From the NCBI RefSeq assembly GCF_024298965.1, contig NZ_CP085193.1, positions 434,001 through 498,000 of the forward strand: a stretch of 64,000 bases of DNA, given 5' to 3'. The translations under genes and the position numbers were made by a program. Source of the DNA: Streptomyces rapamycinicus NRRL 5491. Lineage in GTDB: Bacteria; Actinomycetota; Actinomycetes; Streptomycetales; Streptomycetaceae. This document shows positions 6,986 to 15,466 of the stretch, piece after piece. The first letter of the stretch is position 1. Each line of letters starts with the position of its first letter. The notes under the pieces were generated by a model. That model saw nothing but the letters and a program-made list of their open reading frames with translations. It was not told where the DNA came from and ran no database searches.

Positions 6986-8596
6986 TCAGAAGCCCACGTC
7001 GGCGGGGCGGTATGCCGGCGCTCTGCGGACCCGGCCGGCCTGCTCGTAGGCGTAGGCCAGGCGGAGCAGGGTCGGTTCGCTCCACGCCGTGCCCATGAAG
7101 GTCAGGCCGACCGGCAGGCCGGAGGCGAAACCCGCCGGGACGCTGATCGCGGGGTATCCGGCGAGTGCGGCGGGCGTGGAGGCGCCGCCGCCGTAGCTGT
7201 CCCCGCGGACCAGGTCGATCTTGGCCGGCGGTCCGGTGGTCGGCATCACCAACGCATCGAGGTGGTAGCGCCGTAGCACCGCGTCGATGCCTTCGGCACG
7301 CGACAGCCGGTGGTTGGTGGCCAGCGCCTCGCGGTACTCGCTCTCGGTGAAGTCCAGCCGGTGCACGGCCTCCAGACCGTCCTGGCGCACATAGCGGAGC
7401 TCGCGGTCGGCGTGTGCGCGGTTGAACGCGATCAGCTCCGCCAGGCCGCGCGGGTGGTCGCCGGGGGCACCGGCCAGATAGGCGTTCAGCGCCCGCTTGA
7501 TCTCGTACACCTGAACGATCTTCGAGCCGGGGAGGTCCTCGAGCCGCTCGGCCGTCGGGATGTCGGCCGGGTCGACCACGGTCGCGCCGGCGGCGCGCAG
7601 CGTGGCGATCGCCCGCTCCGCGATCTCGTCGGCGTGGTCGCTGTAGCCGAAGTACACGGTTCGCGGTATGCCGATCCGCGCGCCACGCAGTCCGTCGGCG
7701 TCCAGGAATCGGGTGTAGTCACGATGGAAGTGGCCACGGCTCGCCCCGGTCGCCGGATCACGGTCGTCGATGCCGACGAGGACGCCCAGCAGGATCGCGG
7801 CGTCGCGGACCGTGCGCGCGATCGGGCCGACACTGTCCTGGCTGGGCACGCCGGGGATCACTCCGCCGCGCCCGACCAGTCCGACGGTCGGCTTCACCCC
7901 GACGACGCAGTTCGCCGAGGCGGGGTCGATGATCGAACCGTTGGTCTCGGTCCCGATCCCGGCGACACAGAGGTTGGCCGCGGTGGCGGCCGCCGTACCG
8001 GAGCTGGACTCGTTCGGGGACCGATCCAGCTTGTAGGGGTTCCGGGTCTGCCCACCGCGGGCGCTCCAGCCGGCGTGGTGGGTGAGCGACATCCCACCGG
8101 CCCACTCGCTCAGGTTGGTCTTGCCGAGGATGACGGCACCGGCCGCGCGCAACCTGGCCGCGACCGTGGCGTCCCTCGCCGGCCGGAGGCCCTCCAGGGC
8201 GAGTGATCCGGCCGTTGTGTGCATGCGGTCCGCGGTTTCCACCAGGTCCTTCAGCAGAACGGGCATGCCGTGGAGGGGCCCACGGGGATGTTGCCCGGCG
8301 TCCAGGCGCCGGGCCTCTCGCAGCGCGTCGGGGTTGACCTCGATCACCGCGTGCAGGAGTGGATCGATACGTTCGATCCGGTCCAGGTAGTAGCGGGTCA
8401 GCCGTTCCGCGTCGAGCCGCCCTTCGTCCATCCGCGCGCGGAGTTCGGTCACGCCCAGTTCGTCCAGGCCTCCGGTGGCAGGGCGGGCTCGGGCGGTGGC
8501 CGCACCGAGCCAGGGCGTGGCCGCCGCGGCGGTGCCGAGCGCGAGCATGCTCCGGCGGGTGGCGTTGATCCGGTCGATTCGGTACGGCGTGGTCAT
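6986..8596 (-). CDS. Secreted amidase (amidase signature family)
   Basis: This is a 536-residue protein starting at ATG 8596 (MTTPYRIDRI). A twin-arginine signal (ATRRSMLALGTAAAATPWLG) predicts Tat export. The amidase-signature catalytic triad is visible: Lys in PVLLKDLVET, the Ser of ESSSGTAAATAAN (cis-Ser), and the nucleophile Ser in TETNGSIIDPAS. The usual GGSSGG core is altered to NESSSGTAA. The family hydrolyses amides with Ser-cisSer-Lys. The substrate is unknown; secreted actinomycete members act on amino-acid amides or related compounds. It is convergent with the broken membrane gene and lies downstream of DUF4345 with a 129-base gap. Confidence 0.9.
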   Translation of the reverse strand: MTTPYRIDRINATRRSMLALGTAAAATPWLGAATARARPATGGLDELGVTELRARMDEGRLDAERLTRYYLDRIERIDPLLHAVIEVNPDALREARRLDAGQHPRGPLHGMPVLLKDLVETADRMHTTAGSLALEGLRPARDATVAARLRAAGAVILGKTNLSEWAGGMSLTHHAGWSARGGQTRNPYKLDRSPNESSSGTAAATAANLCVAGIGTETNGSIIDPASANCVVGVKPTVGLVGRGGVIPGVPSQDSVGPIARTVRDAAILLGVLVGIDDRDPATGASRGHFHRDYTRFLDADGLRGARIGIPRTVYFGYSDHADEIAERAIATLRAAGATVVDPADIPTAERLEDLPGSKIVQVYEIKRALNAYLAGAPGDHPRGLAELIAFNRAHADRELRYVRQDGLEAVHRLDFTESEYREALATNHRLSRAEGIDAVLRRYHLDALVMPTTGPPAKIDLVRGDSYGGGASTPAALAGYPAISVPAGFASGLPVGLTFMGTAWSEPTLLRLAYAYEQAGRVRRAPAYRPADVGF

Positions 8597-8725
8597 AGGT
8601 CGGCACGCTAGAGGTGTCACCGACGTACCGCGCTCCGGCTGTCCCCCGGCTCTTCACTGGTGGTGTCCCCCTGCCGCACCGGGGGAAAGCCTGACCGGGG
8701 CCGGTCCGGGCGGGCTCAGGCGCAT

Positions 8726-9139
8726 TCACGGACCGGCGGGGGCGGCCCCCACGTGGCTGCGCGGGGTCCGCTCCTCCGCGTCGGCCAGCCAGAAGAGGAC
8801 CGGCGGCAGGCCGAGTTCGATCACCGCCAGTGCGCTCTGGAACCACTGCGGCCAGCCGTGCATGGCGAGCGAGAGCAGCCTGCCCATGCCGCCCAGCAGG
8901 AAGACGCCCGCCAGCCACCGCACCGCCCGAGCCGGGATCGGACGCTGCCGCGCGGCCCAGAGCCAGGCCAGTCCGTAGCCGACGAAGCCGGCCCCCATGA
9001 ACCGGCCCCAGCTGTCGACCGTGGTGCCGGCGGAGCCCGCGCCGGGGATCGCCGCGTTGCCAAGTGCCACGTGGTACAGCCCGATCGTCACGCAGGCCCA
9101 GCCCATCAGCTGTGTGAGTAGGCGCAGAGTTCTGGCCAT
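8726..9139 (-). CDS. DUF4345 membrane protein
   Basis: This is a 137-residue protein with four hydrophobic helices (GWACVTIGLYHVALG, FMGAGFVGYGLAWLWAA, WLAGVFLLGGMGRLLSLAM, FQSALAVIELGLPPVLFWLA), matching the small DUF4345 family of unknown function. It is divergent from a TetR-family gene, with a 90-base intergenic region carrying paired operators. It is therefore very likely the repressed target of that regulator, a common arrangement for small membrane proteins linked to stress or drug response. Confidence 0.8.
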   Translation of the reverse strand: MARTLRLLTQLMGWACVTIGLYHVALGNAAIPGAGSAGTTVDSWGRFMGAGFVGYGLAWLWAARQRPIPARAVRWLAGVFLLGGMGRLLSLAMHGWPQWFQSALAVIELGLPPVLFWLADAEERTPRSHVGAAPAGP

Positions 9140-9160
9140 GATCCCTCCAAGCCGTCCTGG

Positions 9161-9226
9161 CGAAGCTTAGTTGACATGCGTCTACTAGCTTGGGCGAGCT
9201 GGTTGACTCGTGTCAACTAAGCTTCG
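9161..9226. promoter_or_regulatory. Paired TetR operators in a divergent promoter
   Basis: Two related 18-19-base dyads, AGTTGACATGCGTCTACT (9169-9186) and GGTTGACTCGTGTCAACT (9201-9218), start 32 bases apart. The outer flanks also form a 16-base inverted repeat, CGAAGCTTAGTTGACA (9161-9176) and TGTCAACTAAGCTTCG (9211-9226). The site spans the gap between DUF4345 and TetR and ends four bases before the TetR start codon, so it probably controls both genes. Confidence 0.75.
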
Positions 9227-9229
9227 TCC

Positions 9230-9850
9230 GTGCCTCCTCGCCAGCGACTCCCCCCTGCTGACCGCCGCGCCCAGCTCCTCGCCGTCGGCGCGCGGCTCTT
9301 CGCCGCGCACCCCTACGCCGATGTGCTGATGGAGGAGGTCGCCGAACGGGCCGGGGTCTCCCGGGCCCTGCTCTACCGTCACTTCCCCAGCAAGCACGCC
9401 CTTTTCGCAGCCGTCTACCAACAGGCGGCGGACAAGCTGCTCGCCGAGACGCGGTTCGACCCCGCCGACTCCCTGGTGGAGCAGCTCATCCAGGGCATGG
9501 ACGTCCATCTCGACTATTTCGTGGCGAACCGCAACGCCGTCCTCGCCGCGAATCGGGTCCTGGCGGGCGACCCGGTGATCCAGACGATCATGACGAACGA
9601 GCTGGACGCGCTCCGCGCGCGGCTGCTGGCCGTACTCCCGCTCGCGGACGAGAGCGCCCGTGAGGCCGTGTCCGGCGTCCTGAAGAGCTGGCTGGTCTTC
9701 GTCCAAGTCCTCTGCGTCGACTGGCTCACCCACGAGACCTGTACCCGCACCCAGCTGCGCGACGTCTGCGTCGGCGCGGTTCTCGGCGCCCTCCGGCCGC
9801 TGCTCGCCGAGGATCCCGCCCCCGGCTGGACCACCACTCCCGGTGCGTGA
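9230..9850 (+). CDS. TetR/AcrR-family transcriptional regulator
   Basis: This is a 206-residue protein starting at GTG 9230. The helix-turn-helix is at about residues 12-58 (RRAQLLAVGARLFA, then VAERAGVSRALLYRHFPSK). The rest is the helical ligand-binding domain. It is divergent from DUF4345 with operators reaching its start codon, so autoregulation by blocking initiation is likely. The transcript may be leaderless or nearly so, because there is no ribosome site between operator and start. The ligand is unknown. Confidence 0.93.
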   Translation: MPPRQRLPPADRRAQLLAVGARLFAAHPYADVLMEEVAERAGVSRALLYRHFPSKHALFAAVYQQAADKLLAETRFDPADSLVEQLIQGMDVHLDYFVANRNAVLAANRVLAGDPVIQTIMTNELDALRARLLAVLPLADESAREAVSGVLKSWLVFVQVLCVDWLTHETCTRTQLRDVCVGAVLGALRPLLAEDPAPGWTTTPGA

Positions 9851-9911
9851 CGCCGACCAACCCGGCCGTGGAACGCGTCCCCCTGGCGCCGCGGCGCGGG
9901 CGGAGTCAGGC

Positions 9912-11381
9912 TCAGCCGGTACCGGTCGGACGGTGCAGGTAGGCGCCGACCGGTGGGCCGGTGACCTTGCCCGCCCGCAGGATGTGGTTGCCCCTCAGGA
10001 AGGCGTCGGTGACCCGGGCGGTCAGCTCGAACCCCTCGAACGGGGTGTACTGCTGCGTCGACTCCGACTCCGCGGCGCGCACGGTCCAGGTGTGGCCCGG
10101 GTCGACGAGGGCGATGTCGGCGTCGAAGCCGGGAGCGATGCCGCCCTTGGTGCGCAGCCCGAAGCGCCGGGCCGGGTTCCAGGAGGTCAGCGCGGCGATC
10201 CGGCCCAGCGGCAGGCCGCGTCTGGTTCCCTCGGTGAGCAGGCCGGGGAGGAGGTACTCGGCGCCGCCGAAGCCGGCCTTGGCGAGGAAGACGTCGTCCT
10301 CGGGCTCGCCGAACTTCACCTCCTCGCGGCAGCACGCGTGGTCGCTGACGACCCAGTCGACGGTGCCGTCCAGCATGTGCTCCCAGAGCGCCTCGACGTC
10401 GTCACGGGGTCGCAGCGGCGGGTTGACCTTGCCGCCGAGGCCGTGTGCGGTGGTGATGTCGGCGAGCAGATGCCCGACGGTCACCTCACGGCGGAAGTCG
10501 ATGTGCGGGAACGCCCGGCTCATCCGCACGGCCGCGTCGACCGCCTTGCGGGACGACAGGTGCAGCAGGTTGATCGTGGGCAGCCCGGTCTCGTGCGCCA
10601 GGTAGGAGGCGACGGCGACCGCGAGGCCTTCGGAGTGCTGCGGCCGGGAGGCGCTGTAGGCGGCGAGCCCGGTCAGGTCACCGGCCTCCTCGACCAGCCT
10701 GGTGTACGCGGTCATGATCTCGGCGGTCTCGCAGTGCAGGGAGAGCGAGATCTCGTCGGCGAGACCGGGGAACCGCTCGCGGGCGGCCTGCACCCCGCGC
10801 ATGACGAACTCGAAGTGCGCGTAGTCGTACCGCTCGTCCTTGGGGAGCATCAGGAACGCGTTCTGGTCGGCCGACCTGCCGTGCAGGCCGTGGCTGCCGT
10901 AGAACATGAAGACCTTGAACGAGGGGACGCCGAACCGCTCGATCAGGTCGGGAATCTCGTCGATGTGAGCGCGTGAGATCGGCGCGAGGTGGAAGCCGTA
11001 GTCGACGTGGGCGCGGCCGGAAACGGCGGCCAGCACCTCGGGGAAGAAATCGGCGTACGCACCGGCCTTGTTGAGGTAGTAGCGGCCGGTCCGGGTGTAG
11101 GTCAGGGCGCTGGTGACGCCTCCCTGTGCGCACGCGCGGCTCTCGGTGGCCGCGTCCTCGGGCAGCGGGTGGTAGATCCCCCAGTGCTGGTGGGCGTCGA
11201 CGACACCGGGGAACGCCAGCCTGCCGCCGGCGTCGACCACCCGGCGGGCGCCTTCCGTGGCGATGCCGGAGGCCACGGCGACGATCCGGCCTCCTTGGAC
11301 GGCGATGTCCGCGGGGCGCGCGTCATCGTGGTCGTGGGTGACGACACGGGCGTTCCTCACCACCAGGTCGTATGCGGTCAC
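9912..11381 (-). CDS. Dihydropyrimidinase/dihydroorotase-like amidohydrolase
   Basis: This is a 489-residue cyclic amidohydrolase. Metal ligands appear in order: HxH in VVDAHQHWG, a candidate carboxylated Lys in VPSFKVFMF, His in LSLHCETAE and LLHLSSRKA, and Asp in VVSDHACC. The C-terminal GGIAPGFDADIALVDP is a hallmark of dihydropyrimidinases, allantoinases and hydantoinases. The reaction would be hydrolysis of a cyclic amide. It closes an operon with an NMT1/SsuA-type importer (34-base gap to the permease stop), which suggests that the imported compound is its substrate, perhaps a pyrimidine or hydantoin-like ring. Confidence 0.88.
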   Translation of the reverse strand: MTAYDLVVRNARVVTHDHDDARPADIAVQGGRIVAVASGIATEGARRVVDAGGRLAFPGVVDAHQHWGIYHPLPEDAATESRACAQGGVTSALTYTRTGRYYLNKAGAYADFFPEVLAAVSGRAHVDYGFHLAPISRAHIDEIPDLIERFGVPSFKVFMFYGSHGLHGRSADQNAFLMLPKDERYDYAHFEFVMRGVQAARERFPGLADEISLSLHCETAEIMTAYTRLVEEAGDLTGLAAYSASRPQHSEGLAVAVASYLAHETGLPTINLLHLSSRKAVDAAVRMSRAFPHIDFRREVTVGHLLADITTAHGLGGKVNPPLRPRDDVEALWEHMLDGTVDWVVSDHACCREEVKFGEPEDDVFLAKAGFGGAEYLLPGLLTEGTRRGLPLGRIAALTSWNPARRFGLRTKGGIAPGFDADIALVDPGHTWTVRAAESESTQQYTPFEGFELTARVTDAFLRGNHILRAGKVTGPPVGAYLHRPTGTG

Positions 11382-11414
11382 GCGGGCCTCCCTGCCTCTG
11401 TCGTCCTCGGTTCG

Positions 11415-12248
11415 TCATACGCCGATCACCCGGTTCTCCTCGGCCCAGAAGACGAGCCGTTTCCGGGCGAACCGGATGATGAAGTGGGCGATCAGCCCCA
11501 GTACGGAGAGCACCACCAGCACGGCGAACATCCCGGCGATGTCGAAGTTGTAGTTGGTCTGGAGCAGGAGGTATCCCAGGCCCTCCTTCGCGCCGATGAA
11601 CTCGCCGACGACGGCGCCGAGGATCGAGAAGACGATCCCGATGTCCAGGCCGGCGAAGATGAAGGGGAGGGCGCTCGGCAGCCGCACCATCCGGAACACC
11701 TGGAACCTGCCCGCGCCGAACACCGTGAGCATCTGGATCCGGTCGGCGTCGGCCGAGCGCAGCCCCTCGATGACGTTGACCAGCACGGGGAAGAACGAGA
11801 TCACCGCCGCCATGACGACCTTGCTCGTCATGCCGAAACCGAACCAGACGACGAACAGCGGCGCGAGCGCCACCTTGGGCACCGTCTGGAAGGCGACGAC
11901 ATACGGCATGAAGGTGCGCTCGATCAGCCGCACCTGGGAGATCGCGGTGCCCAGCACCAGCGCCGCCGCCACTCCTAGCAAAAAGCCGTAACTCGACTCC
12001 AGCACCGTCACCTTCAGATGTCCCCAGAACAGCGGGTCCGCCAGTTGTGTGCGGAGGGCGTCGAAGATCTGCGAGGGGCGCGGCAGCACGTAGTCGTCGA
12101 TACCGAAGGCGGGGACCGCGAATTCCCAGGCCAGGGTGGTGACGACGAAGACGGCGGGAGCGAGCAGCAGTTCGGGGCGCTCGCGCAGGTCCACGCGCAG
12201 CCGCCGCTCGCGGAGTCGCTTCATGAGCCCCTTCATGAGTCGCTTCAT
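11415..12248 (-). CDS. ABC transporter permease, SsuC/NrtB family
   Basis: This is a 277-residue protein. ATG 12248 overlaps the ATPase stop by one base. Six hydrophobic helices and the cytoplasmic coupling segment (VIEGLRSADADRIQMLTVFGA) match the SsuC/TauC/NrtB type. The first residues contain a repeated MKRLMKGLMKRL, so the true start may be one of the later Met codons. It works with the ATPase and the NMT1-type binding protein just upstream. Confidence 0.9.
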   Translation of the reverse strand: MKRLMKGLMKRLRERRLRVDLRERPELLLAPAVFVVTTLAWEFAVPAFGIDDYVLPRPSQIFDALRTQLADPLFWGHLKVTVLESSYGFLLGVAAALVLGTAISQVRLIERTFMPYVVAFQTVPKVALAPLFVVWFGFGMTSKVVMAAVISFFPVLVNVIEGLRSADADRIQMLTVFGAGRFQVFRMVRLPSALPFIFAGLDIGIVFSILGAVVGEFIGAKEGLGYLLLQTNYNFDIAGMFAVLVVLSVLGLIAHFIIRFARKRLVFWAEENRVIGV

Positions 12249-13027
12249 CAGTCGATCCCCCAGGTGGCGTTGAAATGCCCGCGGATCCGCTCGACGAAGA
12301 CTCCGGCGCGGTCCGAGGCCATCGCGCCGAGTGTGCGCGGGCGTTCGAGCTCGATGTCGACGATCTCGGCTATCCGGCCGGGGCGGGGGCTGAGCACCAC
12401 GACCCGGTCGGAGAGGAAGACCGCCTCGGGGATGGAGTGGGTGACGAACACGACGGTCTGGCCGCTCTCCCGCCAGACCCTCAGCAACTCGACGTTCATC
12501 GACTCGCGGGTCAGGGCGTCGAGTGCGCCGAAGGGCTCGTCCATCAGCAGCACGGCCGGGTCGTGCACCAGGGCCCGGCAGATTCCGGCGCGCTGCTGCA
12601 TCCCGCCGCTCAGCTCATGCGGGTGTCTGCCCTCGAAGCCGTCGAGGCCGACCATCGCGAGCAGCCGCTCGGCCCGCTTCCGGTACACCGAGGCATCGAG
12701 CTTCCGTATCTCCACGGGCACCATCACGTTCTGCAGCACGGTGCGCCAGGGCAGCAGGGTGGGCGTCTGGAAGACCATGCCCACCTCGGGCAGCGGCCCC
12801 GTCACGTCGCGGCCGGCGACGCGGACCGTCCCCCGGCTTCTGGAGACGATCCCCGCGAGGATCTTCAACAGGGTGGTCTTGCCGCACCCCGACGGGCCGA
12901 CGACCGACACGAACTCGCCGCGTCGGACCGTGAAGGTGATGTCCGAGAGTGCGTGGGTCGGCTCGGACCTGCGCGGCCGGTAGGTCTTGTGCAGCCCGGT
13001 GACTTCGATCCAGCGGTCTTCGCCCAC
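12248..13027 (-). CDS. ABC transporter ATP-binding protein, SsuB/NrtD family
   Basis: This is a 259-residue ATPase: Walker A GPSGCGKTTLLKIL, Q-loop (MVFQTPTLLPWRT), signature LSGGMQQRAGICRAL, Walker B VLLMDEPFGALDALTRE, H-loop VFVTHSI. Sequence style and size match nitrate/sulfonate/taurine-type importers. The permease follows with a one-base overlap, and the binding-protein gene ends 37 bases upstream. Confidence 0.95.
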   Translation of the reverse strand: MGEDRWIEVTGLHKTYRPRRSEPTHALSDITFTVRRGEFVSVVGPSGCGKTTLLKILAGIVSRSRGTVRVAGRDVTGPLPEVGMVFQTPTLLPWRTVLQNVMVPVEIRKLDASVYRKRAERLLAMVGLDGFEGRHPHELSGGMQQRAGICRALVHDPAVLLMDEPFGALDALTRESMNVELLRVWRESGQTVVFVTHSIPEAVFLSDRVVVLSPRPGRIAEIVDIELERPRTLGAMASDRAGVFVERIRGHFNATWGID

Positions 13028-13064
13028 GGTCCCCCCGCTCTCCTGTTCTCCCCGCCTTGCCCCG

Positions 13065-14171
13065 TCACCCGGCGGCCTTCGCCTTGGCGATCACGGTCGC
13101 CGGGTCGAAGTCGTTCGCGCCCCCCAGCAGGCTGTCGTCCCACAGCGCCGGGATCGGAACGTCCTCGGTGATCTGACCGGCAGTCCTGGTGTAGGCGACC
13201 GTCTTGTCCCACTCCACGTCGCTGATCGCGCCCCAGTCCTCGAAGTTCCCGGGCTCACCGGTGTCGGGGACCGCGGTCTTGATCCACGCCTCCAGGGTCC
13301 TGGTGTCGTCGGCGATGCGGTCGTCGGCCTTCTTGCCGGTCAGCAGCTGGGGAAAGGCCTGGTAGCCGTCGCGCATCGCGGCCTCGGGGTTGACGGCGGA
13401 GAAGAGCAGTGCCTTGTAGGAGGCGCGCAAGTAGCGCGTCAGCACGTCCTTCTTGCTCTTGAGGGTCTTCTCGGTCACCACGTAGGTCAGGGAGCGGATG
13501 CCGTCGAAGGCATCGGAGTTGTCGAGATAGCGCAGTTCGGTGCCCGCGTTCTCGATGGTGGTGTACGCCTGGGTGTACAGGGCGAGCACGTCGACCTTGC
13601 CGTCCTCGAGGGCGGCCAGGGCCTGTGCGCCCACGCCGACCGGCAGCAGGTCGACGTCCTCGGCCGCGTCCAGTCCGGCGTCGCTCGCGTACGCGCGGGC
13701 GTAGATGGCCGAGCCGGAGGCGAGGCTGATGACCCCGATCTTCTTCCCCTTGAGGTCGGCCGGGCTCCTGACCCCACTGCCGGGCCGGACGGCCATGCGC
13801 CACGGCCAGTTCCGTACCAGGCCCCCGATGGCCTTCACCGGGACGCCCTTCTCCCGTGCGGCGAGGACGGCTCCCGCGTCGGCCGGCGCGATGTCGGCGC
13901 TGTTCGAGGCGACGGCCTGGACCGCCGCCACCGACCCGTCGGTGTTGATCACGTCGACTTTCAGCTTCTCCCCGGCCAGATAGCCCTCGGCGTCGCTCAC
14001 CGCGTGGGTGGCGACCTCTTCCTTGGGGGCGATCACGGCCGAGGGAACGGCGAGTCGGAGCGTGGCCCGGGCGCCCGAGTCACCGTCGGAGGGCGACGAG
14101 GGCCCGTCCGCGCAGGCGGAGAGCGTCGCGAGGGCGGCGACGCCGAGGCCGAGCCGTAAGGACAGTCTCAT
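13065..14171 (-). CDS. NMT1/SsuA-type substrate-binding lipoprotein
   Basis: This is a 368-residue protein. ATG 14171 overlaps the stop of the glycosyltransferase (ATGA). A lipoprotein signal, LGVAALATLSAC, gives a lipidated Cys at about residue 20. The mature part has the family pattern: VINTDGSVAAVQAVASNSAD, then KGKKIGVISLASGSA, then a VDVLALYTQAY segment. It delivers an unknown small organic compound to the permease and ATPase encoded next. The linked amidohydrolase suggests a cyclic nitrogen compound. Confidence 0.88.
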   Translation of the reverse strand: MRLSLRLGLGVAALATLSACADGPSSPSDGDSGARATLRLAVPSAVIAPKEEVATHAVSDAEGYLAGEKLKVDVINTDGSVAAVQAVASNSADIAPADAGAVLAAREKGVPVKAIGGLVRNWPWRMAVRPGSGVRSPADLKGKKIGVISLASGSAIYARAYASDAGLDAAEDVDLLPVGVGAQALAALEDGKVDVLALYTQAYTTIENAGTELRYLDNSDAFDGIRSLTYVVTEKTLKSKKDVLTRYLRASYKALLFSAVNPEAAMRDGYQAFPQLLTGKKADDRIADDTRTLEAWIKTAVPDTGEPGNFEDWGAISDVEWDKTVAYTRTAGQITEDVPIPALWDDSLLGGANDFDPATVIAKAKAAG

Positions 14172-15466
14172 GTTCCGTACCTTTCGTGGCCGTGCCGCTC
14201 GATGAGGTCGGCGGCGGTGCGCAGCCCGTCGCGGGCCCGGATGGTGGTGGAGGCTTCCGCCAACCGGTGCCGCAGACGGGTGTCGCCGAGCAACTCCGCG
14301 AGGGCGCCGTGCAGTTGGGCGTCGGTGAAGCGGTACGGGTCGAGGCGGACGCCGTAGCCGAGTTCGGCGACCCGCTGTGCGTTGTCGTACTGGTCCCAGA
14401 AGAGCGGGAGCACGATCATGGGCTTGCCGAAGTGGAGGCTCTCGGTGGTCGTGTTGTTGCCGCCATGGGTGATGACGAGGTCGACCAGCGGGAGGATCCG
14501 CGTCTGCGGGAGGAACTCCGCGCCCCACATGGCGGGAGGCAGTTCGATCTCGTCGTGCAGCGGCCCCTTGGAGACGATGTAGCGGTGCGGGGTGCGCGCC
14601 AGGGAGGCGATGATCCGGCGCATGAGGCCGGTGTCGGCGGAGCCGAGGGAGCCGAGGCTGAAGTAGATCAGCGCGCTGCCCTCGGGCCGGTCGGCCGCCT
14701 CCGGCGGCAGGGTGAACTCCTCGTCGGTCTCGCGGACCGAGGAGTCCAGCCGGTGCCAGGCGGGTCCCAGCGGGCGGGCCTCGGCGTAGTCGGCGGTCTC
14801 CGGGTAGACGTACAGGTTCAGGTCGCCGTCGTGGATGAACTCCAGGTCGGGCAGCGGCCTCGCGCCCTGGTCCACGACCCAGGCGTTGAACTCGGCCCAG
14901 AGCTCGCGGTGCGTGCGGTCGTACTCGGCACGGAACTCGGCCCAGCCCGCGCGGTCACCGGCCGGGTACCCGGAGAAGGGCGGGGGAACGTGCTCGCCCT
15001 TCACCTCCAGCGGGTTGCAGGAGACGATCCGCACGAAGGGCACGTCCGCCGTGGTCAGCGCGGGGAAGCAGACGACGTTGTCCTCAACGATCACGTCCGG
15101 CCGGACCCGGTCGACGATGCTCCTGAGCCGGGGTTCGCAGTACCGGGCGCCGGCGGTCAGTTCCTCCCAGACCGGCCTGACCCACGTGCCCAGCTGTTCG
15201 ATCGTGGGCTTCTGGAACTCGGGGGCGGTCTCCCGTACGAAGTCCTTCCAGAACTGGCCCGCCTGCTGGGGTCCTTCGGGCGGCGGGGCCAGGTCGACCA
15301 GGTCCTCCTCGAAGCCGAGCGGGGCGAGCCTGCCCTTCCAGGACGCCTCCGCCGCGAACACCACGCGGTGGCCCCGCCGGCGCAGTACATCGCCTATGCC
15401 GACGCAGTTGTTGGTCGGGCCGTACGCGCTCTCCGGCGCGAAGAGGATGGTCAGGGGTTCGCTCAA
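14168..15466 (-). CDS. MGT-type glycosyltransferase
   Basis: This is a 432-residue GT-B protein. I choose TTG 15466 (LSEPLTILFAPESAYGP) because it overlaps the PotA stop (TTGA) with a GGGAG ribosome site; longer frames add unrelated residues. The N-terminal GIGDVLRRRGHRVVFAAE and the C-terminal nucleotide-sugar motif (LVITHGGNNTTTESLHFGKP, then PLFWDQYDNAQRVAELGYG) match the macrolide/UDP-glycosyltransferase family. It sits between two import systems with stop-start overlaps on both sides, so it is co-transcribed. The acceptor is unknown. A conjugating role for an imported amine or ring compound is only a guess. Confidence 0.88.
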   Translation of the reverse strand: MSEPLTILFAPESAYGPTNNCVGIGDVLRRRGHRVVFAAEASWKGRLAPLGFEEDLVDLAPPPEGPQQAGQFWKDFVRETAPEFQKPTIEQLGTWVRPVWEELTAGARYCEPRLRSIVDRVRPDVIVEDNVVCFPALTTADVPFVRIVSCNPLEVKGEHVPPPFSGYPAGDRAGWAEFRAEYDRTHRELWAEFNAWVVDQGARPLPDLEFIHDGDLNLYVYPETADYAEARPLGPAWHRLDSSVRETDEEFTLPPEAADRPEGSALIYFSLGSLGSADTGLMRRIIASLARTPHRYIVSKGPLHDEIELPPAMWGAEFLPQTRILPLVDLVITHGGNNTTTESLHFGKPMIVLPLFWDQYDNAQRVAELGYGVRLDPYRFTDAQLHGALAELLGDTRLRHRLAEASTTIRARDGLRTAADLIERHGHERYGT

